From contig JAITJA010000128.1 of NCBI GenBank assembly GCA_031279175.1, positions 1-6,371 of the forward strand: 6,371 nt of DNA. The letters are read 5' to 3'. Shown piece after piece: positions 1-6,325 of the stretch. A model generated the notes under the pieces. That model was given only the letters and a program-made list of their open reading frames with translations. It searched no databases and was not told the origin of the DNA. Source of the DNA: Odoribacteraceae bacterium. GTDB lineage: Bacteria > Bacteroidota > Bacteroidia > Bacteroidales > Marinifilaceae. The position numbers and the translations under genes are program-made. Positions within the stretch are counted from its first letter, which is position 1. Every line of letters begins with the position of its first letter.

Positions 1-84
1 CGTTGTTTGGGTGGTCAAACACGTTGTTTGGTGCTTCATGCACGTTGTTTTATGCTTCCTACATGTTGTTTTTCGCGTGCTCTT
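1..84. repeat. Degenerate 21-bp tandem repeat, about four units, at the left edge
   Basis: Units begin at 1, 22, 43 and 64. The first three open with CGTTGTTT and the fourth with TGTTGTTT. Units 2 and 3 match at 17 of 21 positions, units 1 and 2 at 15, and units 3 and 4 at 13, so the repeat decays to the right. The period is a multiple of three. On the minus strand one frame reads a seven-residue pattern of the type KHKTTCM / KHQTTCL, and an ATG in that frame lies at 39-37. It could therefore be the start of a minus-strand repeat-coding gene lying mostly outside the window, or simply a non-coding repeat. The array touches position 1 and may be longer. Confidence 0.6.
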
Positions 85-189
85 GGATTGTCGTTTCTGT
101 CGTTCCTGTATTCCCGGGACACCTTATTTATATTCTTGTTTTTTTATTTCCTCGTTCGCGTGACGCGCGTCCCGGCGCGGCGAGCGCGA

Positions 190-219
190 TTGTATTTTTC
201 TCATTTACTTTTATCTTCG
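190..219 (+). promoter_or_regulatory. Possible Bacteroidota-type promoter for the paralogue pair
   Basis: A TTG at 190-192 is followed after 19 bp by TATCTTCG at 212-219. This matches the Bacteroidota -33 (TTG) and -7 (TAnnTTTG) elements with one mismatch in the -7 box. It would place the transcript start near 225, giving a leader of about 20 nt before the ATG at 247. A second near match, TATTCTTG at 131-138, lacks a TTG at the right distance. The region is T-rich, so chance matches are likely. Confidence 0.35.
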
Positions 220-246
220 CGTGTAGAAAATAAACCTGTCACGCGC

Positions 247-1524
247 ATGGCCAAGAAAAAGAAGAAGACACCACCGAAACCTACACGAGATTTGAATACT
301 CGATCGTATTTCAGAGAACGGGACGCCGCGATACGTCGCATGTTTAAAGCGTATGACGTTGACGAGGCGTTGCTGGACGTGTTTAACAGGAAGCAACTGG
401 AGATATTGTATGACCCCGCGGTGGAAGCGCCGCACGTGGTCGCGGGCGATGGTCACCAGGTTCCTCGCCACTTGATTGATTTCGTTTCCCATTACATGCA
501 TTTCATCATGCGGACGTTCTGTTACGGTGACCCGGAGATTGGTTACACGTACCTCGACATGGTGACGCACGGGATGGCTTTCACGACGTCCGTGCATGTA
601 GAATCGCTGCGCAAGAGATTTCACCGGGAACAAGGGAAGGCGATCGCGGAACTGGCCAGGATATTTGACACGGATCGCGTCCCGTCGGATATCGAGGGAT
701 TGGCGGTGCTCGTTCACCGGGCGATGATGATGATCTCGAAATTGAATTTTCGCGTTTACGGTTTCGAGTGGAAGATGGCGTCATACGGTTTCCCGGGCAA
801 GCTGCACGTCAAGCTGTGGCTGGTCATCCTGTCCGACGAGGCGGAGTCCATTCGCTTCGTGCATAACCGGAAGGAGCGCGTTGCCTTTCGCGTCAAGCTG
901 GGCCCGCTGGTCGTGATCCCGACGCGCGGCGCGACGGTTGAACGGTCTCGCCTTACCGGTGACCCGGCGGACAAGTCCACGGAATTAGACGTGTATATCC
1001 AGTCGCACGCCCTGCAACGCGTCAAGGAGCGCATGGACGTTTTCTCGGCCCACAAGCGCAACGGGTATATCACGGAGACAATGGCTTACTCGCGGCGCGT
1101 GATCAAGGGGCGTTCGTACATGTTCGAGTGTTTTATCGGCGTGCAGACGGATGACATGGACGAGAGCGTGGAGCTGGTGCTTGGATACCTTCCTTTTATA
1201 GTGCAAGACGAGAAGATATTCGTGCTGAGTTTCCTGCCGCCCGTGGCGCCGGGGACGCCGGATGGCGACGCGCTGGAGAGGGAGCTGGGGCTGCAAATAG
1301 AGGACATGAAGTACCTCGGGATGGATAAGTTGAGTTTTTTCCTTCTCGTCGATATCGAGCAAGTGCCCGTGCTGAAAGAGGTGATCGACCGCACGCGGGT
1401 GGCGCGATTGGCCAGTCACTTGAAGTATGTCGCCGACACGGACGCTCCTTTCGACGCGAAACTCACCCGGATGGTAAAGCGTTTTTTCGATCTCCGGGGC
1501 GAGGATGTTTTACCCGTGATGTGA
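247..1524 (+). CDS. Uncharacterised protein, first of two tandem paralogues (425 aa)
   Basis: I do not recognise this family. The protein is soluble-looking, with no signal peptide or membrane segment, and starts with a lysine-rich stretch (MAKKKKK), which could suit nucleic-acid contact. It is collinear with the next gene over its full length. Shared blocks are THGMAF (about 108-112), SKLNFRVYGFEW (164-175), KERVAFR..LGP (209-220), LDVYIQSHALQRVKERMDVF (247-266) with AHKRNGYITE following, GYLPFI..EK..VLSFLP (313-331), DMKYLGMDKLSFFL (353-366), EQVP (371-374) and TRMVKRFF (407-414). The HALxRxxER block resembles a motif of DUF4258-type small domains, but this is only a resemblance. The ATG at 247 was chosen because it aligns with the MAKKK start of the paralogue. 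The frame stays open leftwards to a TTG at 7, but that extension is a T-rich, hydrophobic translation with no counterpart in the paralogue. The stop is 8 nt before the next gene. Confidence 0.85.
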   Translation: MAKKKKKTPPKPTRDLNTRSYFRERDAAIRRMFKAYDVDEALLDVFNRKQLEILYDPAVEAPHVVAGDGHQVPRHLIDFVSHYMHFIMRTFCYGDPEIGYTYLDMVTHGMAFTTSVHVESLRKRFHREQGKAIAELARIFDTDRVPSDIEGLAVLVHRAMMMISKLNFRVYGFEWKMASYGFPGKLHVKLWLVILSDEAESIRFVHNRKERVAFRVKLGPLVVIPTRGATVERSRLTGDPADKSTELDVYIQSHALQRVKERMDVFSAHKRNGYITETMAYSRRVIKGRSYMFECFIGVQTDDMDESVELVLGYLPFIVQDEKIFVLSFLPPVAPGTPDGDALERELGLQIEDMKYLGMDKLSFFLLVDIEQVPVLKEVIDRTRVARLASHLKYVADTDAPFDAKLTRMVKRFFDLRGEDVLPVM

Positions 1525-1532
1525 ATTGAATC

Positions 1533-2792
1533 ATGGCAAAGAAGAAGATTATCGACGCGCCACCGGTGCGGCAGTATAATATCACGAACAAGGCGTTCTA
1601 CAAGAAACGACGCGACACGGCGCGGAAAGTCCTCCGCGCTTACGGGTTCGACCCGTCGCTGCTGGACGAGTTTAGCAAGCAACAGTTGTTTATTCTCCTG
1701 CACTTCATCGTCGACCCGCCCCGCTTCCGGATAGAGAAGGGACATCGCGTGCCCCGGAAATTGCTTGACTTTATCTCGGCAATCACGCACAATTTCATGC
1801 GAAATCATTATTTCAGGGATCCGTCCATCGGCTTGACGTTTTTCGAGCTGGCTACCCACGGCCTGGCCTTCGCTGCCGGTCTCAGGAACGCTCACATGCA
1901 GCATGGCTTCCCGGCTCGCCAGCAGGAGATCGTCGACATGCTCGTCAAATGTATCGAAAACGACCTCGTGCTGAATGATCTTCTCGACGTGAAATCGTGC
2001 ATTCGCGACGTGTTGTCCATGGTGTCGAAAGTTAATTTCCGCGTCTATGGATTCCACTGGGACTTCCGGCAAATACCAACGACTTCCTGGGGATATATCA
2101 CTTCTTTCGTCTACGTCACCTCCTCCCCCGCCGAGACAATTTACTTTACTCACAAGCAAAAGGAACGCGTCGCCTTCCGCGTACAGCTCGGGCCAGTCGA
2201 TCACATGCCGCTCCGCAAGGGGACTATCGAACGCTCGGTCGTTACCCGGGAAAAGGAAGATCCTCCCGTCTTGCTCGACGTCTATATCCAGTCGCACGCT
2301 CTCCGGCGCGCCGGTGAACGAATGGATGTCTTCCCCGCGCACGTGAGGAATTTCTATATCACGGAGTCTCTCGCGCATTCCCAGCGTCCCTGCGAGACAG
2401 GACAGATGCTGGAATGTTATATCTACGACGACACGCCTATCCTCACGGGGTATCTCCCGTTTATTATACAGGAGGAGAAGTTGATCGTGCTCTCTTTCCT
2501 CCCCTTTTTCGCTCCCGGGACACCGGAAGGGGAACTCGTGCACGAGGAACTGGGACTGCAACCGGGGGACATGAAGTTCCTCGGGATGGATAAGTTGAGC
2601 TTCTTCCTGACCGTCGACCTCGAGCAAGTGCCCGCGTTGAATAACGTGATCAATCGCACGCGGATCCCCGACATGATCCGCTTCGCCAGGGAACGGGCAA
2701 GGGACGAGTTCCTCATCGATCCGAATCGCACGCGGATGGTCAAAAGGTTCTTCGAACAACGGGCGGAGTTCGAGATCACCGGTATGCCGTGA
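1533..2792 (+). CDS. Uncharacterised protein, second of two tandem paralogues (419 aa)
   Basis: This is a full-length paralogue of the preceding gene, of unknown function. In GYLPFI...RTR the two agree at 51 of 73 positions, and in LDVYIQ...SQR at 28 of 38. The N-terminal third is much more diverged. Shared landmarks are THGLAF (108-113), SKVNFRVYGFHW (165-176), KERVAFR (210-216), YIQSHALRRAGERMDVF (251-267), FLPFFAPGTPEG (322-333), FLGMDKLSFFL (349-359) and TRMVKRFFEQR (400-410). The first protein has several extra residues between its FECFIG segment and GYLPF (here LECYIY then GYLPF). There is no signal peptide or membrane helix. The ATG at 1533 follows the upstream stop by 8 nt, so the pair is almost certainly co-transcribed. 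No Shine-Dalgarno is visible, which is usual in Bacteroidota. The divergence suggests an old duplication with both copies kept under selection. Confidence 0.85.
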   Translation: MAKKKIIDAPPVRQYNITNKAFYKKRRDTARKVLRAYGFDPSLLDEFSKQQLFILLHFIVDPPRFRIEKGHRVPRKLLDFISAITHNFMRNHYFRDPSIGLTFFELATHGLAFAAGLRNAHMQHGFPARQQEIVDMLVKCIENDLVLNDLLDVKSCIRDVLSMVSKVNFRVYGFHWDFRQIPTTSWGYITSFVYVTSSPAETIYFTHKQKERVAFRVQLGPVDHMPLRKGTIERSVVTREKEDPPVLLDVYIQSHALRRAGERMDVFPAHVRNFYITESLAHSQRPCETGQMLECYIYDDTPILTGYLPFIIQEEKLIVLSFLPFFAPGTPEGELVHEELGLQPGDMKFLGMDKLSFFLTVDLEQVPALNNVINRTRIPDMIRFARERARDEFLIDPNRTRMVKRFFEQRAEFEITGMP

Positions 2793-2863
2793 CTCTATAC
2801 GGTAGCCGTTTGCCGGGAAGCGGCGCGCCTCTAATCTCCCCGGGTAAAGAAAATATTAATATC

Positions 2864-3397
2864 ATGAGAAGAAAAATAGTAATCGAGCGGGCCACGCGGG
2901 ACGATGAACCCTCTCTCCTGGATATTGGCGTCCGTTGCTTTGGCAGTATGGGCGTTTCTCACCGTCAGTTGCTTTACCAGATCACGCGGGCGAAGGGTAT
3001 CGTGCTTGTCGCGCGGGTTAACGGCATGGTCGTGGGAGGGATTGTCTGCCTGACTCACGCCGGGTGGAAGAGAGCGCACGTCTATTATCTCGCCGTACAC
3101 CCGGACTGGCGACGGAGACATGTCGGGCGACGTTTATTGAAGGCTGCCATCAATTACGCGTATTCCGAGGGAATGGTCGCCGTCACGCTGGAGGTCAAGA
3201 AGGATAATGAACCCGCCTTCTGCCTCTATCGCGGTTCCGGTTTCTCGATCCAGAAACTCCTCCTCGACTATTATTTTTTCCATGACGCGTACCGCATGCG
3301 CGCGGAGCTGTTTCCAAACGCGACGAGAATGGTTAACGGGTACTCTCGCGGGCGAAGGAGATTATATCCCCCGCGCGCGACGGGTGAAACCAGGTGA
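2864..3397 (+). CDS. GNAT-family N-acetyltransferase, RimI-like (177 aa)
   Basis: Predicted to transfer an acetyl group from acetyl-CoA to an amine of a protein or small molecule; the substrate is unknown. The protein shows the GNAT order: beta strand and helix 1 (IVIERATRDDEPSLLDIGVRC, residues 5-25), central strands ending in VYYLAVHP (73-80), the acetyl-CoA pyrophosphate loop WRRRHVGRRLL (82-92), and the C-terminal VTLEVKKDNEPAFCLYRGSGF (107-127), which is the N..A..LY...GF motif typical of RimI-type enzymes. His87 sits where a Gly is more usual. The ATG at 2864 fits the domain start. A GTG at 2789, overlapping the upstream stop, would add 25 residues with no GNAT resemblance. The gap to the upstream gene is 71 nt with no clear promoter, so read-through is plausible. 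The last 21 codons overlap the end of miaA on the opposite strand and give an Arg-rich tail outside the normal fold. Confidence 0.85.
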   Translation: MRRKIVIERATRDDEPSLLDIGVRCFGSMGVSHRQLLYQITRAKGIVLVARVNGMVVGGIVCLTHAGWKRAHVYYLAVHPDWRRRHVGRRLLKAAINYAYSEGMVAVTLEVKKDNEPAFCLYRGSGFSIQKLLLDYYFFHDAYRMRAELFPNATRMVNGYSRGRRRLYPPRATGETR

Positions 3398-4244
3398 TCT
3401 CGTGATCCCGGCGAAACCACGAGAGTTGTTTCCTGGCATAGTGCCGCGTGTTTCGCTTGATCTGCCGGATGGCCTCCTCGCGGGAGATCTTCCCGTCGAA
3501 GTAATCAAACCATTCCTTGTATCCTACCGTGTTCAGGGCGTTCAGGTGGCGGTGGGGATATAGCCCGCGGGCCTCTTCTTCCATGCCGGCAGCCACCATC
3601 TGTTCCACGCGCTCGTTGACGCGGTCATATAACTCCTGCCTGTCGCGTTGCAGGCCGATCTTGACGATAGAGAAATCCCGCCGGTGACGACGCCCGGAAC
3701 GCAACGAGGAATAGGGCTGCCCGGTCGCGAGGCAGACCTCTATGGCGCGCGTCACCCGCCGTGTATTCGCGAGGTCCACTTGCCGGTAATACGCGGGATC
3801 CAGCTCCTGCAGCAGCCTTCGTGAAGCCTCGTTCCCCTCGCCCGCGTACAGGCGCTCGATGGTCGCTCGTGTTTCCGGGTCAACGTCTGGCATCTCGTCG
3901 ATCCCGCGACATACCGCGTCGATATATAACATCGATCCTCCCGCCATGATCACCGCGTCGTGGCGCGAAAAAAGCTCCTCCAGCAGTTCCAGTGCCTCCC
4001 GCGCGAACTCCCAGCAATTATAAGGTCGTGTAACGGGTATCGTCCGGACAAAATAATGAGGAACCGCCGCCAGCTCTCGCGGGCCGGGCGCGGCGGTTCC
4101 TATTCTCATCTCTTGGTATACTTGCCGCGAATCACACGAGAGGATCGCGGTCTCGAAGGAGCGCGCCACCTCGATAGCCGTCCCCGTTTTCCCGACGCCC
4201 GTTGGCCCCAGGATCACGAGCAGGGTCTTTCGCGCGGCGGGCAT
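3333..4244 (-). CDS. miaA: tRNA dimethylallyltransferase MiaA (303 aa)
   Basis: MiaA transfers the dimethylallyl group of dimethylallyl diphosphate to N6 of adenosine 37 in tRNAs that read codons starting with U. This is the first step towards (ms2)i6A and supports accurate decoding in the cytoplasm. The P-loop GPTGVGKT is at residues 13-20. It is followed by SCDSRQVYQEMRIGTAAP (36-53), holding the conserved Asp38 and the DSRQ motif, then HYF (63-65) and AGGSMLYIDAVCRGID (101-116), the Bacteroidota form of the family's GG..LY segment. Further on come DLANTRRVTRAIEV, LYDRVNERVEQM, YPHRHLNALNTVGYKEW, and a C-terminus with RKQLSWFRRD and EITWFHP. The length is normal for the phylum. The ATG lies 2 nt after the stop of the upstream gene, which points to translational coupling. 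The last 65 bp overlap the convergent acetyltransferase gene. No terminator is obvious after its stop. Confidence 0.97.
   Translation of the reverse strand: MPAARKTLLVILGPTGVGKTGTAIEVARSFETAILSCDSRQVYQEMRIGTAAPGPRELAAVPHYFVRTIPVTRPYNCWEFAREALELLEELFSRHDAVIMAGGSMLYIDAVCRGIDEMPDVDPETRATIERLYAGEGNEASRRLLQELDPAYYRQVDLANTRRVTRAIEVCLATGQPYSSLRSGRRHRRDFSIVKIGLQRDRQELYDRVNERVEQMVAAGMEEEARGLYPHRHLNALNTVGYKEWFDYFDGKISREEAIRQIKRNTRHYARKQLSWFRRDHEITWFHPSRAGDIISFARESTR
3398..3434 (+). terminator. Possible weak terminator just after the acetyltransferase
   Basis: A 7-bp perfect inverted repeat, TCTCGTG at 3398-3404 and CACGAGA at 3418-3424, has a 13-nt loop. It begins immediately after the acetyltransferase stop codon and is followed by the only modestly T-rich GTTGTTTCC. 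It lies inside the region encoding the conserved C-terminus of MiaA, so the pairing may be a by-product of protein coding. Confidence 0.25.
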
Positions 4245-4246
4245 CG

Positions 4247-4852
4247 CTACAGCCTGTCGATATAATCGTCGAGGCTCTCGTACTTCTCCCCGCCAAACTC
4301 GTCATCGTAGCGGTCTTCCCGGTTATTCTCGTCGTCGTACCCGTCATTCTCGAACTCGTCCATGAAGCTACTATCGTAGTTGTTCTCGTCGTACTCCTCG
4401 ATCGGGTCTTCAAACTCCCAGTCGCTCTTGCCGGCGTTATAGGAGAACTGTTCCGGGATATCGCCAACGCACGAGATGCAAGTCGGCATGACGTCGGAAG
4501 AGTCGTGGATATACTCCCCGGCGTACTCCACCCTGAAATACCTGTTCGCGAAGAAGTCAAACACGTATTCCAGTTCCAGGCAACCGGGCTTCACCACGTC
4601 GCTAATCCGCGTGCCGTCCATCACCAGCGTGTCACTCTCCTCCTCTTCTCCCGCCATCTCCATCAGCGCGATCTCCTTGGTCCTGTTCCCCAGGCGGTCG
4701 AGCGTGAAGAATGACGCCATCTGCGCGTTATCGTATCCCAACGTCTCGACCAACTTGTCGTGGAACTGCTGAAAGGTTTGTTCACCCCCGATAGCTATCT
4801 CGCATCTAAAGTCAGAACTATTCGGTAAGCTAATCTCAAACTTGTAATCCAT
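4247..4852 (-). CDS. pRiA4b ORF-3-like (IS1096 passenger TnpR-like) protein with acidic tail (201 aa)
   Basis: The function is unknown. Residues 1 to about 110 resemble the plasmid pRiA4b ORF-3-like domain: an opening strand YKFEISL, a second strand CEIAI, a helix QTFQQFHDKLVETLGYD, then ASFFTLD (47-53), and later LVMDGTRISDVV and LEYVFDF (94-100). The name comes from plasmid and transposon relatives, but nothing around it suggests a mobile element. From about residue 144 the protein becomes a low-complexity tail very rich in Asp, Glu, Asn and Tyr, probably disordered, which I recall as typical of Bacteroidota members. The ATG at 4852 is preceded by AAGGA (minus strand, 4863-4859) with a 6-nt spacer, an unusually good Shine-Dalgarno for this phylum. 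It is the first gene of an operon with miaA. I recall this pairing from other Bacteroidales, so a link to translation or RNA is possible but unproven. Confidence 0.85.
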   Translation of the reverse strand: MDYKFEISLPNSSDFRCEIAIGGEQTFQQFHDKLVETLGYDNAQMASFFTLDRLGNRTKEIALMEMAGEEEESDTLVMDGTRISDVVKPGCLELEYVFDFFANRYFRVEYAGEYIHDSSDVMPTCISCVGDIPEQFSYNAGKSDWEFEDPIEEYDENNYDSSFMDEFENDGYDDENNREDRYDDEFGGEKYESLDDYIDRL

Positions 4853-4891
4853 ATCTATTCCTTTAAAAACAGTTTAGTAATAAATCTATTG

Positions 4892-4920
4892 CAAATGTAA
4901 AGAAAAAACGAACGCGCCAA
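4892..4920 (-). promoter_or_regulatory. Bacteroidota-type promoter for the acidic protein-miaA operon
   Basis: On the minus strand the -7 box TACATTTG (4899-4892) matches TAnnTTTG exactly. A TTG at 4920-4918 lies 18 bp upstream as the -33 element. Transcription would start near 4885, about 32 nt before the ATG at 4852. The -33 element falls in the loop of the terminator of the preceding gene. Confidence 0.65.
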
Positions 4921-4930
4921 CCGCGCGTTC
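4900..4930 (-). terminator. Intrinsic terminator of the aminotransferase gene
   Basis: The arms GAACGCGC (4910-4917) and GCGCGTTC (4923-4930) are a perfect 8-bp GC-rich inverted repeat with a 5-nt loop. On the minus strand it is followed after one G by six T (4908-4903), then CTT. It directly follows the aminotransferase and overlaps that gene's stop codon (4931-4929). It has all the features of a rho-independent terminator reading on the minus strand. Confidence 0.8.
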
Positions 4931-6020
4931 ACCGGCGAACGATACATTCAAGGATATCCATTGCCGCGGCCACCATCTCTATGTTAGCTTGTGACCCCAT
5001 GTGCCCGACACGGAACACTTTCCCTGCCAGCGCGCCGAAGTTGTTACCGAACACCGCGCCGCGCGCCCTCAACGCCGCGTCCAGTTTCTCCCAACCGAGC
5101 GCCTCCGGCACGCGTGCCGCCGTCACCGTTGGCGAGCACGTCGCGCGCCCTGCCTCCGGGTACAGCGCGATGCCCATCCCCGACAACCGCTCGCGGCAAT
5201 ACCCGGCCACCTCCCGGTGACGAGCAAAGCAAACGTCCATACCCTCTTCCATGATCAGCTCGCAAGCGCGCTTCAACTGCGCCAGCCCCTGCCAGTACGG
5301 TGTATACGGGAACTCCCCGCTCTCCAGCGCGGCGGCAAACGGGAGCAACGCCTCGTAGCCAACATAACCCACCTCATGCACGCGCTCCCACGCCGCCTCG
5401 CTCACCGACAGGAACGCCAGGCTCGCCGGGGACGAAAGGCACTTCTGCGACGCGCCCAGCGCGAGATCTACTCCCCACGCGTCCACCTCTACTTCAACGC
5501 CGCCGATCCCGGAGATCATGTCCGCGCACAGGAGCGGAACGCCGTGCCGTCTTTTCAACTCGCCGATCTCCCGGACGGGATTCAGCGTGCCGCTCGGCGT
5601 CTCGCACTGCACCATCGTGATCATTCGCGGCCGGAAATCGACAATCTCGCGCTCCACGCGGTCAAAGTCGTGCACCGTCTCGTTGAACTCGTGCGCCACC
5701 ACCCGCGTCTCGCAACCAATCGCCCTGGCCATCGCCGCCAGTCCCTCGCCGAACATCCCCGTGGAAATCGCGAGCACCTTATCGCCCGGATTCAACGTGC
5801 TCTTCAGCGCCGTCCACAACGCCAGCATCCCCTCGCCCGTCTGGATCACCACGCGCGAACGCGTTTGCATCAACTGTTGCAGCAGTCGCTCGCACTCCTT
5901 GTACATCGCGAAATATTCCGGCTCGATCATTCCCGAACCATAATTCACTATCGCCATCCCCAAAACCTCGTCGGGCACCGACACGGGGCCGGGAACCAAC
6001 GGTATCCGGTATCTCTCCAT
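4929..6020 (-). CDS. Class V PLP-dependent aminotransferase, alanine-glyoxylate / serine-pyruvate type (363 aa)
   Basis: Fold-type I pyridoxal-phosphate enzyme of the alanine-glyoxylate / serine-pyruvate aminotransferase family. It should move an amino group between a small amino acid and a 2-oxo acid in the cytoplasm; the real substrates cannot be read from the sequence. In 363-residue numbering it has the N-terminal PLVPGPVSVPDEVL, the cofactor-loop TGEGMLALW (61-69), CETPSGTLNPV (139-149), Asp167 in CADMISGIGG to hold the PLP ring nitrogen, the Schiff-base Lys193 in GASQKCLSSPASLAF, and FRVGHMG near the end with Arg337 as the likely carboxylate binder. The length is normal. The ATG at 6020 was chosen. 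A GTG at 6029 adds three residues and has AAGGTG 10 nt upstream, so either start is possible. It has its own promoter and terminator, so it is probably monocistronic. Confidence 0.93.
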   Translation of the reverse strand: MERYRIPLVPGPVSVPDEVLGMAIVNYGSGMIEPEYFAMYKECERLLQQLMQTRSRVVIQTGEGMLALWTALKSTLNPGDKVLAISTGMFGEGLAAMARAIGCETRVVAHEFNETVHDFDRVEREIVDFRPRMITMVQCETPSGTLNPVREIGELKRRHGVPLLCADMISGIGGVEVEVDAWGVDLALGASQKCLSSPASLAFLSVSEAAWERVHEVGYVGYEALLPFAAALESGEFPYTPYWQGLAQLKRACELIMEEGMDVCFARHREVAGYCRERLSGMGIALYPEAGRATCSPTVTAARVPEALGWEKLDAALRARGAVFGNNFGALAGKVFRVGHMGSQANIEMVAAAMDILECIVRR

Positions 6021-6100
6021 CTTGTTCACGTATTAATTTCACCTTTAATATAGTCTCGTGCTCGCTTCTCGTGCTGGAAATACTACCCGGCGAGCGGCTG

Positions 6101-6133
6101 CAAATGTACGTGAATTTTTCACTCGAGAAAGGC
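6101..6133 (-). promoter_or_regulatory. Bacteroidota-type promoter for the aminotransferase
   Basis: On the minus strand TACATTTG (6108-6101) matches the -7 consensus exactly and is the same octamer as in the promoter at 4899-4892. A TTT lies 19 bp upstream where TTG would be expected. Transcription would begin near 6094, giving a leader of about 73 nt before the ATG at 6020. Confidence 0.55.
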
Positions 6134-6325
6134 CCGCGAAATGATTTCTCCCCGGCTCGTCTCGCGCGACGAGTGCTCGCTCCCCGGCCTCCCGTCTAGT
6201 GATAACGGGGAGTTACCGGCAATAATCAGGTGTAAATAGTCGCCTCTTTCCGGGAGCGCGGACACGCGATAAACAAGTAAAAAAAGTGCCCGCGAAAAAA
6301 TATGGAAAGAAAAACAAGGATTCTC

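Noticed and set aside
3..233. 76-residue hydrophobic plus-strand open frame that looks like a small membrane protein
   Set aside because: The hydrophobicity follows from T-rich DNA and the 21-bp repeat. It has only a TTG start at the window edge and competes with the likely promoter of the next gene.
7..246. Upstream extension of the first paralogue to a TTG at 7, adding 80 residues
   Set aside because: The extension is a translation of T-rich leader and repeat DNA, has no match in the paralogue, and the ATG at 247 aligns exactly with the MAKKK start of the second copy.
1416..2759. 447-codon minus-strand open frame opposite both paralogues
   Set aside because: It is the antisense shadow of two clearly homologous plus-strand genes and begins within one and ends within the other. 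Its translation shows no recognisable domain and is rich in His, Arg, Asp and Glu, as expected from a complementary frame.
2789..2863. GTG start at 2789 for the acetyltransferase, overlapping the upstream stop
   Set aside because: The extra 25 residues have no GNAT character, and the ATG at 2864 sits at the normal beginning of the domain. Coupled translation from the GTG cannot be fully excluded.
3321..3335. TRMV near the end of the acetyltransferase, echoing TRMVKRFF at the end of both paralogues
   Set aside because: Only four residues match, the neighbouring residues differ and the third protein is from an unrelated fold. Chance is the simplest explanation.
4202..4714. 170-codon plus-strand frame rich in Val and Leu
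   Set aside because: It is the complement of the Asp/Glu-rich tail of the minus-strand protein; acidic codons read in reverse give Val and Leu.
4247..4852. Reading the pRiA4b ORF-3 / IS1096 TnpR-like gene as evidence of a mobile element
   Set aside because: There is no transposase, terminal inverted repeat or target duplication nearby, and the gene is in an operon with miaA. The family name reflects its history only.
5001..6053. 350-codon plus-strand open frame opposite the aminotransferase
   Set aside because: The translation is dominated by Arg, His, Gln and Pro, typical of an antisense frame in GC-rich coding DNA. The minus strand carries a full aminotransferase with its catalytic residues.
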